A stretch of DNA of 64,000 bases from RGIG995 sp045603745 (GTDB taxonomy: Bacteria > Bacillota > Clostridia > Oscillospirales > UBA644), in contig JAZUMQ010000052.1 in the NCBI GenBank assembly GCA_045603745.1, positions 1 to 64,000 of the forward strand, given 5' to 3'. Shown here in pieces: positions 7,736 through 19,000 of this stretch (within the stretch, counting starts at the first letter, position 1; each line of letters begins with the position of its first letter). Position numbers and translations under genes: made by a program. The notes below the pieces were generated by a model. The model made no database searches, was not told the origin of the DNA, and saw only the letters and a list, made by a program, of their open reading frames with translations.

Positions 7736-7939
7736 ATGACGTGGATTGAATTTGCTTTCGGTTTATCGGTGTTCTTTTTCGTTCTTCTGAATCCGGTTTG
7801 TTTTTCGATTGCTGATTACTTTCAGCAAAAGACTCGGTATATTGCTTTTCACAATGATAACTTAAGACGAAAAGCCGGTTATGTGAAAAAGTGGTACGGT
7901 TGGAGTTCTCCGGAAAATGAAGCCCGGAAACACAGGTAA
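7736..7939 (+). CDS. Small inovirus protein with N-terminal membrane helix
   Basis: 67 residues starting at an ATG behind AAAGGAG. A hydrophobic helix spans about 5-27 (FAFGLSVFFFVLLNPVCFSIA), followed by a polar, basic and aromatic tail (LRRKAGYVKKWYGWSS). It is the first gene of the repressor-controlled transcript. Function not recognised. Confidence 0.55.
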   Translation: MTWIEFAFGLSVFFFVLLNPVCFSIADYFQQKTRYIAFHNDNLRRKAGYVKKWYGWSSPENEARKHR

Positions 7940-7983
7940 TTCTATTTAATCTATTATAACACATTTTTTTGGAGTTGTCAAGA

Positions 7984-8172
7984 ATGTATCGTGTAATTAC
8001 TACTTCTGGAAAAATCGTTTTTATGACGGACGATATGGATGAACTTCTTGAATTTCTTCGCTATTCATGTTTCTGTCATTCTGGGGTCTTTTATCACGGT
8101 CGGAAACGGCTTTATGTGAAATGCCCTGCTTTTCATTTTGCGGAACTACTTGTTCACTATAAAAATCTTTGA
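7984..8172 (+). CDS. Small hypothetical protein at the end of the inovirus
   Basis: 62 residues from the ATG at 7984 (MYRVITTS), with GGAG 9 bases upstream; a TTG 15 bases earlier is less likely. The first half reads like a small beta-hairpin protein (MYRVITTSGKIVFMTDDMD) and the second is Cys/His-rich (CFCHSGVFYHGRKRLYVKC), without a clean zinc motif. Last gene before the right attachment site. Function unknown. Confidence 0.5.
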   Translation: MYRVITTSGKIVFMTDDMDELLEFLRYSCFCHSGVFYHGRKRLYVKCPAFHFAELLVHYKNL

Positions 8173-8222
8173 GGTGATTGTATGTATTCTTCCGGTTTCC
8201 TATGACAAGACACTTATTGAGG

Positions 8223-8250
8223 ATAGCGCAAATCCCTCATTTTGCGCAAT
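8223..8250 (+). other. dif-like attachment site attR of the inovirus prophage
   Basis: 28 bp aligned to the left site. The right 14 bases of the 28-bp site match attL exactly (17 bp counting the adjoining bases to 8253), while the left arm differs at two or three positions (ATAGCGCAAAT against ATTGCGCAAAA). This is the expected outcome when one half-site comes from the phage and one from the chromosome. Confidence 0.78.
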
Positions 8251-8304
8251 TATGTATTAACAAAAAAACAGACTCCCATATTGATTGATTTATTTATTAC
8301 AACA

Positions 8305-8332
8305 AAAGCCGGTAGGATTTCCCACCGACTTT
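8305..8332 (-). terminator. Hairpin terminator after the glycosyltransferase gene
   Basis: Stem AAAGTCGGTGGG / CCTACCGGCTTT on the minus strand with a 4-nt loop, then TTGTTG. Directly downstream of the gene at 8344-9621. Confidence 0.65.
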
Positions 8333-8343
8333 GAACTTAAATT

Positions 8344-9621
8344 TTATTGATTTCCTATATCTTCAATCTTTTTAGTCACGTTGTGAGCGATCGGATCCCA
8401 TTTAACTTTCTTGAAAAGAGCCGCAATCGCGATGGGAACATAGGTAAACATAAACAATGGGAACGTAAACATATAGAGAATTTTCTTCCCAGTGGAGCAA
8501 TCGATTTTCTTCCATTCCGTAATGGTCGTCAATAAACCAACCAGAAATACGGTAATGTAAAAGTTTACAACGGTCGTCCCTAAAGATGAAAGTGTGATCC
8601 CAATCAAGTTTGTCCCTTCTCCACCGAGAAACAACGCATAGATTAAGACTACGAAATTTGCCAAACAACAGGCCAGTGTAATGAATAGCGCAGGAAAAAT
8701 CGTCATGGTAAGATCATAACAAGAAAAACTGAAATTCATCAACCAACTACCGATCAGCTTCTTTCCATATTTCCCAAAAACTTGATAAAAACCCTTTGCC
8801 CAACGCATACGCTGAATCCAAGATTGTTTGAATGTGATAGGTTGTTCATCATAAAATTCTGCTTCTACATATCCAATCTTCCGACCGGCGACGGCACAGT
8901 CTACAGAGAATTCAATATCTTCAGTAAGCAATGTATAGTGCCAACCATCGTTTTCTTTAAACACATCGGCATTTACTAAAAATCCAGTACCGGAAACTGC
9001 ACAGTTGGTATCCATCAGCATTCGTGAATTGTTAAGATACTTGCTTTCTCTCAAAAACCAAAGGCTGTAACCTGCGGTTAACCAGTTTGTTCCATAATTT
9101 TTGCTGTTACGATAACTGGTAACGACGGAATAGCCTTCATCAAAGATTGCATTCATCTTAGAAATATAATTTTTCGATAAAAGATTATCCGCATCAAATA
9201 CAAAGAATCCTTCAATGTTTTCTTCTCCAAAATCTCGTTCAATGGATTTCAGACCGAAATCAAGGGCGTACCCCTTCCCCACTTGTTCTTGATTAAAACG
9301 CTCATAAACTACGGCACCGGCATCGCGAGCTACCTGAGCAGTATCATCGGTACAGTTATCAGCAATAACAAAAATATGGACCAATTCTGCAGGATAATCC
9401 TGCTGACGAATGCTGTCGATCAACTGAGCAATTACAGAAGATTCGTTGCGAGCTGCAATCAAAAAACCGTACTTATGTTGCTTTATATTCTTTGGATTCT
9501 TTCCTTTATGTTTCCGGAAAAATGCAACCAAAATATAAAACATCTGGTACGCGTAAAGTAACATAAATATGATAAAAACCAGAGAGTTAAAGCTACTGAT
9601 AAAATCCTGAACGGTTATCAA
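8344..9621 (-). CDS. Membrane-bound family 2 glycosyltransferase
   Basis: 425 residues. An N-terminal membrane helix (about 10-35) precedes a GT-A domain: FLIAARNES, IADNCTDDTA, the DXD-like VFDADN (about 142-147), LTEDIEFS with the catalytic acid, and QRMRWAKG, the Q(R)xxRW motif of processive synthases. Three or four C-terminal helices follow (about 300-400). The layout matches poly-N-acetylglucosamine, hyaluronan or cellulose synthase-like enzymes that extrude a polysaccharide; the sugar cannot be told. Start at a TTG (9621) with AAAGGA 9 bases upstream. No other polysaccharide gene is adjacent, but the glucan synthase at 13067 lies on the same strand. Confidence 0.85.
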   Translation of the reverse strand: MITVQDFISSFNSLVFIIFMLLYAYQMFYILVAFFRKHKGKNPKNIKQHKYGFLIAARNESSVIAQLIDSIRQQDYPAELVHIFVIADNCTDDTAQVARDAGAVVYERFNQEQVGKGYALDFGLKSIERDFGEENIEGFFVFDADNLLSKNYISKMNAIFDEGYSVVTSYRNSKNYGTNWLTAGYSLWFLRESKYLNNSRMLMDTNCAVSGTGFLVNADVFKENDGWHYTLLTEDIEFSVDCAVAGRKIGYVEAEFYDEQPITFKQSWIQRMRWAKGFYQVFGKYGKKLIGSWLMNFSFSCYDLTMTIFPALFITLACCLANFVVLIYALFLGGEGTNLIGITLSSLGTTVVNFYITVFLVGLLTTITEWKKIDCSTGKKILYMFTFPLFMFTYVPIAIAALFKKVKWDPIAHNVTKKIEDIGNQ

Positions 9622-9809
9622 ACAAAGTCATCCTTTCTTCGATATTAACACAAAAAAAATACTCATAATTTATAACGAAGTAATTATACAATATTCTTTT
9701 GATTTATCTGTGTCATGAATGTAACCGCAAGGAAAAGAAAAACTATCGAAACCCTTAAAGTTTACATTTTATAAACACTTAAGACAAAATAAAGTTTCAA
9801 TTCGTTCGA

Positions 9810-10958
9810 TTACTCAAAGTCAGTAGGAATTGCCGAATAGTATTCCATAGAAGGACGAACATTCCATTGGGAGAGCAAATTGTAGTACTTTTCCTTTACC
9901 GCACGGTTTTCTTTTGCGACTTTTTTTGCAGAAATCAAAAGATTTTTCGGTGTGTCAATTGGGGAACAAAACTCAACGCAACGCACGTCATATCCTTCTG
10001 ACTCCAATTTCATAGCCCGCAAACCATCGGTAATCAAATCATTCAATCTCGCCCGGAACACACCGTGAGAAGTGATTGGATCAAAGGATTCAATCTTGTA
10101 TTGTTTTAGAAGTTCCTTATGACAACAAGGAACACAAACGATGCTTTCTGCATGATGACGCAACGCATATCCCAACGCCATATCGGTCGCAGTATCGCAA
10201 GCATGAAGAGATACAACCACGTCCGGGTGAAAATCACTTTCGTATGTTCTGAGATCTTCACAAATAAATTCCATATTTGTATACCCCAGTTGACGAGCGA
10301 TTTCTTTACTGGATTCAATTACTTTCGGAGAAATATCAATCCCAATAAAGTGCGCACGAATTCGCTTTTCTTCCCATAAATAGTAGTTCAAAACAAAAGA
10401 AAGGTACGATTTTCCGCAAGCACAATCAACCACGGTAATATCATTTTTACCTTCAAACAAATCGGAAATCAACGTAAGAATATGATTGGTTTGATTGTAT
10501 TTCCGAATCATATCGTTGCGTAATTTTCCATCTTTGTCGCAATATCCGAGGGCGGTCATCAATTTAGAAGCTTTGCGCAAGTCAATCTGGTATTCTCCCT
10601 TCGGAACCGGGGCAGAAACCGATTCATTCGCCTCTTCCCTTTTCACGATTTTAACATTTTTACCGTCAGCATGGAGCTCCGTTGTAAGTCCACGTTCTTT
10701 GTAGCGAACTACGGCGGAATCATATTTTAACAAATCGTCCAATAAAAATTCCAGAGCTTCAACAAAATCTGATGCATCTTGTTTTCCGGAGAAGGAATAT
10801 TGAAACGTTTCATTGGAACGAAGGATTTTGCCCGAATAGGATTTTCTTCCGGAAACAAAATCAAATTCGACCCCAACAAAATATTCACTTCCGGTTCGAT
10901 AACGTTCAGAAAATCCGCCAAAAAACAGTTGAATTTTTGCTTTTTGCTGTTGATTCAT
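9810..10958 (-). CDS. Class I SAM-dependent methyltransferase
   Basis: 382 residues. The first 110 form a separate alpha/beta region rich in Phe and Tyr. The Rossmann methyltransferase domain follows: motif I VVDCACGKSYLSF (about 176-188), acidic loop IGIDIS, and motif IV region DVVVSLHACDTATD. The VVSLHACDTATD and CVPCCHKEL segments are characteristic of the Methyltransf_32 group, related to eukaryotic GSTCD and probably acting on RNA. The substrate is unknown. Start ATG behind AGGAGG. A tRNA-Thr gene lies upstream on the same strand. Confidence 0.75.
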   Translation of the reverse strand: MNQQQKAKIQLFFGGFSERYRTGSEYFVGVEFDFVSGRKSYSGKILRSNETFQYSFSGKQDASDFVEALEFLLDDLLKYDSAVVRYKERGLTTELHADGKNVKIVKREEANESVSAPVPKGEYQIDLRKASKLMTALGYCDKDGKLRNDMIRKYNQTNHILTLISDLFEGKNDITVVDCACGKSYLSFVLNYYLWEEKRIRAHFIGIDISPKVIESSKEIARQLGYTNMEFICEDLRTYESDFHPDVVVSLHACDTATDMALGYALRHHAESIVCVPCCHKELLKQYKIESFDPITSHGVFRARLNDLITDGLRAMKLESEGYDVRCVEFCSPIDTPKNLLISAKKVAKENRAVKEKYYNLLSQWNVRPSMEYYSAIPTDFE

Positions 10959-10986
10959 AAAGAACCTCCTCTTTCCATATGGATAA

Positions 10987-11017
10987 CAAAAAAACCCTTG
11001 AAAATCAAGGGTTTTTT
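10987..11017 (-). terminator. Terminator of tRNA-Thr
   Basis: Minus strand: stem AACCCTTG / CAAGGGTT with a short loop, followed by seven T. Immediately after the CCA end of the tRNA. Confidence 0.8.
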
Positions 11018-11092
11018 GGAGCTGATGATCGGGATCGAACCGACGACCTCGTCCTTACCAAGGACGCACTCTACCGACTGAGCTACATCAGC
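11017..11092 (-). tRNA. tRNA-Thr (anticodon GGU)
   Basis: 76 nt including encoded CCA. Acceptor GCTGATG / CATCAGC, D arm AGCTC...GAGT, anticodon arm with loop TTGGTAA giving GGT, T arm with GTTCGATC. Complete cloverleaf. Confidence 0.93.
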
Positions 11093-11161
11093 GATTACCT
11101 GCCTATTATAGCAAAATTTTGCAGGCTTGTCAAGAGCATTATAAGAATTGTTGCAATTCCG

Positions 11162-12022
11162 TCACAAGTTTTTTTGCTTCGCCCACTTACGTGCCGAAGA
11201 AAGGGTATTTTTCATTAACATCGTAATTGTCATGGGTCCGACACCGCCCGGGACAGGGGTAATATATCCGGCGACTGGCTCTGCCGTAGTAAAGTCTACG
11301 TCACCGACCAATTTCCCTTCCGCATTGCGATTCATACCCACATCAACGACCACTGCTCCGGGCCTAATCATATCGCCGGTAATCAATCCGGCTTTGCCGA
11401 CCGCAGCCACAAGAATATCTGCATTTCTCGTAAAATCCGCCAAATTCGGAGTTTTGGAATGGCAAACGGTTACAGTTCCGTTTTCTTTCAAAAGAAGCAT
11501 TGCTTGGGGCTTTCCAACGATATTGCTCCGTCCGACGACAACGCAATTTTTCCCTTCTACTGTAACTCCGGAGGAATGGATCAATTCCATAACGCCTGCG
11601 GGAGTGCAAGGTAAAAACTCAAAGTCACCAATCATAATTTGTCCTACGTTGTAAGGGTGAAATGCGTCGACGTCCTTATCGGGGGAAATATGATTGATGA
11701 TATTTTTGAAATCTAATCCCTTCGGCAAGGGTGCTTGTATCAGAATTCCGTGAATTTTTTCCGATCGGTTCAGCTCGTGGACAAGATCAAGAATCTCCGA
11801 TTCCGAAATATTAGCAGGAAGATTGTATTGCTCGTGATAAAATCCGATTTCTTCACAAGCCTTGGTTTTATTTCGGACATATATCTTAGACGCCGGGTCT
11901 TCCCCAACGAGAATTACAGCCAATCCAGGGGTAACACCATCACGTTTCAATTCTTCTGTTTCTTGTTTTAATTCACTGCGAATTGTTGCCGCAAGTTCTG
12001 TTCCGCTTAAAATCTTAGCCAT
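11162..12022 (-). CDS. folD: Bifunctional methylenetetrahydrofolate dehydrogenase / methenyltetrahydrofolate cyclohydrolase
   Basis: 286 residues, the usual FolD length. Signatures: YVRNKTKACEEIG with the catalytic Tyr and Lys, ILIQAPLPKGLD, and the NADP-binding CVVVGRSNIVGKPQA, ending with the family box VAGYITPVPGGVGPMT. It interconverts 5,10-methylene-, 5,10-methenyl- and 10-formyl-tetrahydrofolate in the cytoplasm for purine, thymidylate and formyl-Met-tRNA synthesis. Start ATG behind GGAGG; the start overlaps the end of lgt by 8 bp, so both are translated from one transcript. Confidence 0.96.
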   Translation of the reverse strand: MAKILSGTELAATIRSELKQETEELKRDGVTPGLAVILVGEDPASKIYVRNKTKACEEIGFYHEQYNLPANISESEILDLVHELNRSEKIHGILIQAPLPKGLDFKNIINHISPDKDVDAFHPYNVGQIMIGDFEFLPCTPAGVMELIHSSGVTVEGKNCVVVGRSNIVGKPQAMLLLKENGTVTVCHSKTPNLADFTRNADILVAAVGKAGLITGDMIRPGAVVVDVGMNRNAEGKLVGDVDFTTAEPVAGYITPVPGGVGPMTITMLMKNTLSSARKWAKQKNL

Positions 12023-12983
12023 TGTCTTTATCCTCCGTGATTTCCCGGGAAATATCCGCTGTGTCTTCCGAGGAAGAAGTCAACTCTGCCATCGTTGCAC
12101 CTTCGCTCAAAGCCTCTTTTGATTCTTCAAACAAAGGCGTATAAACAGGTTTGTATTTAGCTTGTTTCTTTTCAGATCGGTCAAGGATTTTATCCTGAAA
12201 TTTAATAATAATCCCTTTTCGGGAAAGAACAAAACATACAATGCCGAAGACAAAGAATACCGCCGCCAGAAGTTGGGAGATGCGAATGGGACCGAGATAC
12301 AGACTATCGGTTCGTAAGCCTTCAATAAAGAATCTGCCCAGTCCATACCATGCAAAATACAGGAAAAACACTTCGCCATGGTATTTCAACCATTTCTTAG
12401 CAAAGACAAACAGCAAAATAAACCCGAGAACATTCCACAGAGATTCATAAAAAAAGGTAGGGTGATAGGGACCGTAACCGTTGATGGTCATACCCCAAGG
12501 GAGATCCGTTGGTTCGCCATAGGCTTCCGCATTGACAAAGTTTCCCCAGCGACCGATTGCTTGACCGATCAAAAATCCAAAAGAACCCAAATCAAACAAC
12601 GCGAGTACATTGGCTTTTTTTATTCTGCAATATACAAATCCGGTTATAAATGCCCCAATTACACCACCGTAAATAGCAAGCCCACCGTCCCGGATATTTA
12701 CCATTTCCGCAAAAGAATCGTATTGATTCAACTTAAAAAGAACGTAATAAGCGCGGGCGCAAATCACCGCAATGGGAAGCCCCCACAACAAAACGTCGAG
12801 AACGTTATCTACCGTCAGATCAAACTTACGAGCTTGCCACATACAAAAACCAACGGCAAGTATCAATCCCAACGTAATGATGACCGCATACCAATAAATA
12901 TCAAAATCTCCGATGGAGAAGGCAACCCGATCCATTAAAAAAGGCAGGATCCCAATCCCTTCAAAACCAATCATATTTTCCAT
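12015..12983 (-). CDS. lgt: Prolipoprotein diacylglyceryl transferase
   Basis: 322 residues from the ATG at 12983 (MENMIGFEG), preceded by GAGG at 6 bases. Seven hydrophobic segments are visible. The family signature is GQAIGRWGNFVNAEAYG with the essential Arg and Asn; YHPTFFYESLWN and GRFFIEGLRTDSL, both conserved in Lgt, follow. It transfers diacylglycerol from phosphatidylglycerol to the lipobox Cys of prolipoproteins in the membrane. After about residue 270 there is an extra charged cytoplasmic tail (DKILDRSEKKQAKYKP ... TADISREITEDKDNG) not present in short homologues. Confidence 0.95.
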   Translation of the reverse strand: MENMIGFEGIGILPFLMDRVAFSIGDFDIYWYAVIITLGLILAVGFCMWQARKFDLTVDNVLDVLLWGLPIAVICARAYYVLFKLNQYDSFAEMVNIRDGGLAIYGGVIGAFITGFVYCRIKKANVLALFDLGSFGFLIGQAIGRWGNFVNAEAYGEPTDLPWGMTINGYGPYHPTFFYESLWNVLGFILLFVFAKKWLKYHGEVFFLYFAWYGLGRFFIEGLRTDSLYLGPIRISQLLAAVFFVFGIVCFVLSRKGIIIKFQDKILDRSEKKQAKYKPVYTPLFEESKEALSEGATMAELTSSSEDTADISREITEDKDNG

Positions 12984-13066
12984 AGAAAACCTCACAGAAT
13001 TTAAAGTATAATTCTACATCACATTATACCACTATTCTGCAGATTTGTCAAGGACAATCAAAGGTT

Positions 13067-16000
13067 TTACACAATTATATTAATTTCGTGTTTTGTTCCG
13101 TTCAGCGAAATAAAATCTACTTTAATCCCGTTTTCAAAACAACCAATTTGCGTTCCGCGCTCCACCTGAATTTTGAGCAGATCCTCTTCAATCTGAAATT
13201 CTCCCCGATAACCATTCCAATCTTTTGGTAAATTAGGCTGAATTATAACACGTCTCCCCTGTCGATGGATTCCCAGAAGATCCTCCGTTACGGTCTTCAA
13301 ATACCACCCGGCAGCACCGGTATAATGAGACCAACCTCCAAACCCTTCTCGTCCGGGCAAGGTATAAATGTCTGCCGCAAGGACATAAGGTTCTGCACCG
13401 TAAGAATTCATTTCTGCCGGCGTTTTTGTGTGGACAACAGGATTAATCCCCGACAAGATTTCCCAACCTTCTTCAATTTTTCCGAATTGCAACAAGGCTC
13501 TTGCAAACCAGATTCCGGCGTGGGTATATTGTCCTCCATTTTCCCGAACTCCGGGAGGATAATCGGCAATCGAACCGGGAAAACCGTCTTTCTGTGGCTG
13601 ATAAGGAGGCGCCAATAATTTAATTAACCGAAGCTCCGGATCCCATAGTTTCTGATACGCTAAATTCAGCGCAGCATCTGTATGCTCCTTGTTTAATTCA
13701 GAAAAAACTGCGAATGCTTGCGGAATTATATCAATTGATTCTGCTCCTCCAAAGGGCGTTCCGTCCTTTCGATACCCTCGAAGATAACGACCATTTGAAA
13801 AGGAACAATGCTCTAAAGCAGAATGCAACGATTTAAAAGCACTTTTGAGTTCTTCTATATCTTCGTTTTTACCGAACGATTCTGCCAATGGAAGAAATTC
13901 TTTAATACAAAGCATAGCAAACATCGTTCCCCAGATGGTCTCACCGCCTGCTTCAATTCGATTCATTCCATCGTTCCAATCCCCTGCCCCCATCAGTATC
14001 AACCCATGTTGACCGGTTTTCATACCGTAGCGTATGGCTTTTAAGACGTGAGAATAGATGGAATCACGCTTTTCGGAGCGCTCCGGTGTAAAATATCGAT
14101 CCTGTTCGGAATCATTTAACGGTGAGGCTTTGAGATAAGCGATGTTTTTTTGAAAAAATGATTTATTTTCCGTTATTTTAAAATATTCCCCACAGGCGTA
14201 AGCTAACCAAAAAGGGTCGTCGGAAAATCGGGTTCGGATTCCATCGTCATTACGGTTTCGACGGGGATGCCACCAATGAAGAACGTCTCCTTCTTCAAAC
14301 TGATGGGAGCAACAACGCAGGATTTGTCGCTTCAAATAAGCAGGTTGATACGTTGCAAGACAAAGTGAATCCTGCAACTGATCCCGAAATCCGTAGGCAC
14401 CTCCCGGTTGCGAAGGACCGGTTCGTCCCAAAATTCTCGAAGAAAGGATTTGTTGCACCAGAAAGCCATTACAAAATGCGTTGAATTCTTGATCCGAAGT
14501 CTCAATTTTCAAATAGCGTTTTACGCAATCTTTGGATTTTTTCAACTCTTTTATCATTCTGCTCGGTTCGGATAAAATCCGAGCACTTGTTCCGGCACTT
14601 CGTGGCCCCGAGCCGTACGACAAAACAAAAATTCCGGTTTTTGTTTCTTTTTGAGGACGAAAACACAAGCGATTTCCCTCAACGGAAACACCGATTCCAA
14701 AGAGAACCGCATATCCATCGCCATAACGATCATTTGCAGGATTAGAAAAAAAGATTTTATCATCTTCCGTATAACGAATCACCGTTCCTTTATCTTCTTT
14801 TCCCAGAATGATCTGAGGTTCATAAATGATTTCAGGCATTGTTGTCAATTCACTTTCCACGGTAACGCTAATGATTTTTGCCGCAAATTTATTTGGAACA
14901 ATTACTTCCGTAGTTATTTTATATCCAAGCAAATCAATACGATAAATCGCTCGATTCGGTAGAAATTCCACAGAAGCATTTCTTAAAAGATCATACTTTT
15001 TTCCGCGAATCACAGCATAATAAAGCTCTTTGGAATTCTGGTATCCAACTCCTGAAATTCTTGGTGTTATTCGATGTTCAGAAGCGTTTTCTGCAAACGT
15101 GTATCCAAGGCTTCGTTCGGTCAAAACAGTGCCGAATTTATGATTTGCAAGCACAATACTCCACGGTCGAAGGAATTCCTTTCCTGATTTCGGGATAATA
15201 AAAGACTGATTTTTTCCAAAGCCTCCTCTTCCTAAAGGAAGATAAAGTTTTTCTGTCGGACCAGGAGTACCCTCAATCCGAATCGGTCGAAAAGTCCGAC
15301 TGGGATTCCGTAATTTCCACCCCCGCTCCAAATTGATAAACAGACGACTGCATTTTTGAATCAAGAGATATTCGTCTACGGTTTTAATATTAAGGGGAAA
15401 AATGCGCGCCCGAACGGAATCTTCAATTTCTGTCAACAAGGAATCCAAAGCCGTTTTTATCGGGGTCTGGTACCCTTCCGCTTCCCGGTACAATAAAATC
15501 AGATCCACGGAAATTCCTGCATAATTCATCAAAAACAACGTCTTAACAAAGGGTAAAACCCGAGAGATACTGTCTTTAGCGATTCGCACCGTTAAAATTG
15601 GATAATCACCGGAAATACCGTATTTCCAAAGCGTGTTAAGAGGTAAGGTATTTCCCGCTTTTTCTTCCAAAGCACTTTTTCTCATTGGCATCAAAATGCG
15701 AGGGGCAACTTGATGAAACGTCAAACGATCCGCGGAACGGATATTCGTCGAATAACAAAGAGAATCAAAGGCTTGCGTATAACGCCGTTGCAAGGTTTCA
15801 AAATTTTGTGAGACAACACTTCGGATACGATCAATGGATTCCTGTTTTGTCTTACCTACGGAAAGATAAAAACGTACCGACGCGGTACCCCGCCCCCGAA
15901 TGTCCAGAATTCCCCGAAGAGTCAATGCAGGAAAAATCGGATAAGGACAAACCCCCTCCATTTTCCCTCCGGAAACTTCGGAATAATCCCGAAAATGATC

Positions 16001-19000
16001 CCGACAGACATCAAAATGAAAGGGTTCGGACACCGTAACGGAAAACCACAATTCCTCAGATTTTCGACAAAACGAAACCGTTCGTGCCGACGCATCGTAT
16101 TCTGCCGTTAAAAACAGATCCTTGTATTCCGGGTGTGCTTGATATTCTCTGCGGTTGCATAAAATCGGTTCGGCAAGAAAGAAAAATTCAAAAGAATTTT
16201 CCGTCATCTGATTATTTTTAATCGTTAATTCCCGCACGGATACCGGCTGATCTGACACCATTGTCACCGTCATACGTGTTTCAAAATCAGAGAAAAAACC
16301 GTAAGAAGTTGCACCGCTTCCGTCAAAATAGGAACGATAATTTCTTTCTTGATATAAAGGCGCGTAAGTCGTTCCGTAAAGCGTGCCTTTGTTTTTTACC
16401 AATAAAAATATTCCTGAGGGAGAATGCGGATCGTTAGAATATTTTGTAACATCACAATCTTTTGCCCGCAACACCCCGGCTCCGCTGTCGGTTAAAATTT
16501 CTGTCAGTTTCCCATTAGTCAACAAACGGACTTTGGGGTGCTCCGGATCCGGTCGGTCGATACGAATCTCTGTGGATTCCCAACGTTCTTTTTCTTTTGT
16601 ATGATCCGGGAAATAGTTTTTAGAATATGCCGGAATCCCCTCTGTTAAAAGACTGGAGTAGGCTTCCCCTTCTCCAATCATAAATCGCTTTTGCATAATA
16701 TGATCTTTCAGAATGTTGACTCCGGACAAAAAGCTCATTCCTATATGGTGCGCCATATAACATTGTACTACCCTTGGATTATCCACGCCGGAACGATAAT
16801 CGATTGCTTCATAATATCCGTATTTTCCTTTCGGCAACAATTTTTTATTTTTTTCTGCATACGATGGAAACCATGGATAGGTCAAAAACGTAGAATACGG
16901 AGAAATTACTTGGTGGAATGACAGGTCTCGACGCAAGGCTGCGGAAGGGATTCCAAAAGCGCGATATTGATAATTCAGCAAAGAATCAAATTTATAATAA
17001 CAACTCTCCGAAATTCCCCAGGGAATCCGTCTGTCTGTATATTTCATTTGCGCCTTGACAATTCCACGCAAAGATTCACCACTCAAAGTTCTGCGATAAG
17101 CAGGAAGAAATATATGAGGCATAAAATATTCAAACATCGTTCCCGACCAAGAAGACAGAATTAAATTTCCGTGGTCATTGCTCGTAGGTCTTGCAAGACG
17201 AACCCAATGTTCGGGAGAAATCTGATGCTTCATGATGGCATAATAAGAAGTCAATCGGGCTTCGCTGGCATATAGATCATAATAGGATGATGACATTCGA
17301 TCCAAATCAACGTGATAGCCAATGGGAAACAATTTCTTTTTATCGTCGTATAACACAGAAAAATCTGCCTGATCAAGCAACAGAGAAATCCGTCTAATGA
17401 TAGAATTAGAGCGGATAGTTTTTAGAGATTCCATACCCTTTATCAACGTGTAAAGCGATACCGAATAGTTTCCGCAATCAACTGTTGAAATAAATTTTGG
17501 CGGCAAAACTTTTAACGTTTGAGTATCGTACCAATTGTATAGATGCCCCTTCCATTTCGGAAGTAATTCCAAAGTATTCAGAGCATTTTCCACCCGAAAA
17601 TACAATTCCTCTTCCGTAATAATTTCCAAATCATATGCACCTAAAACGGAAAGCAACGCCAAGCCGATATTGGTGGGAGAGGTTCGCGTAGCAACGATGT
17701 TCAAGGGATCTTGTTGATAATTATCAGGAGGGAGCCAGTGATTTTTTTCATTCATCAAATCACTGTAATATCGCCACATGGATTTTAATTCTCCACGTAA
17801 CTCTTCCCCATTTACACGATCTTTTGGATAAGGAAGTGACATTTGCCGTGCAACCATCGGTCCGATCAACCAAAGTGCACCGATCAGAATTGTCTTTGGA
17901 AAGAATAAAAGTAAAAATCCTAACAACTGCCACCGTAACTGATAATAATAGTCACCAACCTCTTTTCCGGAAGCCGAAGCGCTTGCAGCAGTGGTCCATT
18001 CCAATTTGTTTTTTCCTCGAATTTGCCGCACCGTTCCTCGAATTGCGGCATCAATTCCATTGATTGCCCTTGATGGCAAAAGAAAAATATTTAATAACGT
18101 TTCTTGAAAAGCATCGAAAAATTCCCGAAAGGGATAATGCCTACGAACTTTTCCGAACAACGCGGAAGACAGAAACGGAATTCGTAATAAAAAGGGAAAA
18201 ACGATCCAAAAGCACCCTGAGAATAACCCCTTAATTCCGAAAAACACCGTAGATGCTATCAACAAAAAACAGGAAAAGGAAAACAATGCACGAAATAGAT
18301 TATGAAAGATTTTTATACGAAACAGATTTGAATTGTTTTTGCCCGGAAATAAAAATGCACCATTTTGAAAATCACCCCGAATCCATCGGTGAGTTCTCTT
18401 TTCATCTCCAAGAACAGAATCGGGAATCTCGTCAAAAAAAACAAGATCCGACAAATTTGCACAACGCAAAAATTCCCCCTCCGGAAGATCGTGACTTAAA
18501 ATCGGATCATTGCGAAAACGATCTGCAATCAACGTTTTATATAAGTCAATCCGCAAAATCCCTTTTCCACAAAAAATCCCTTCCGAAAAAAGATCCTGAT
18601 ACAAATTAAAGTGTGGGTTTTTGTAAAATTCCGTTCCGGAGTTTCCTGACATCATGGCAGAATACGGAGTGCGGTAAGATGTTTCCGGATTTGCTTCGAC
18701 ACGGGGAGCGGCGGAACCGTACCCTCGCTTAACATAAGAAAACCCTTTTGGATCTGTCGCAACTTCCGGAGTGTGATTTGGGTGTTCCATAAAACCGATC
18801 ATGCTTTCAATGGCACCGGGTGTGGGCTCGGTGTCCGCATCGAGAGTAATGAAATATTTTGCATCATTCAAATTTCCTGCTGCCAGAGAAAAGGAAGAAT
18901 CATTCCCTTGAATTAAATCACAGAACTCCATCATCGCCCCTTGTTTGCGACCAAAGGCTTCAAAATGATATTTTTCAGCAACCCATTTTCGTTTCCGAAC

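Larger units (their letters stand above)
2904..8250 (+). mobile_element. Inovirus-like (filamentous ssDNA phage) prophage of about 5.3 kb
   Basis: The region has the size and gene order of a filamentous phage: HUH replication initiator, small probable ssDNA-binding protein, coat-like proteins with a single membrane helix, a hairpin terminator after the first coat-like gene, a long secreted adhesin-like protein with C-terminal anchor, more tiny membrane proteins, and a Zot/pI ATPase with N-terminal membrane helices. A non-coding region with repeats, a CI-like repressor and two small genes complete it. Dif-like direct repeats at 2904 and 8223 mark the ends. It encodes no integrase, so integration by host Xer is inferred. 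Confidence 0.87.

Noticed and set aside
15685..18609. Several plus-strand frames of 70 to 118 codons within the glucan synthase gene
   Set aside because: All are shadows of the long minus-strand gene, with no ribosome binding sites or recognisable motifs.
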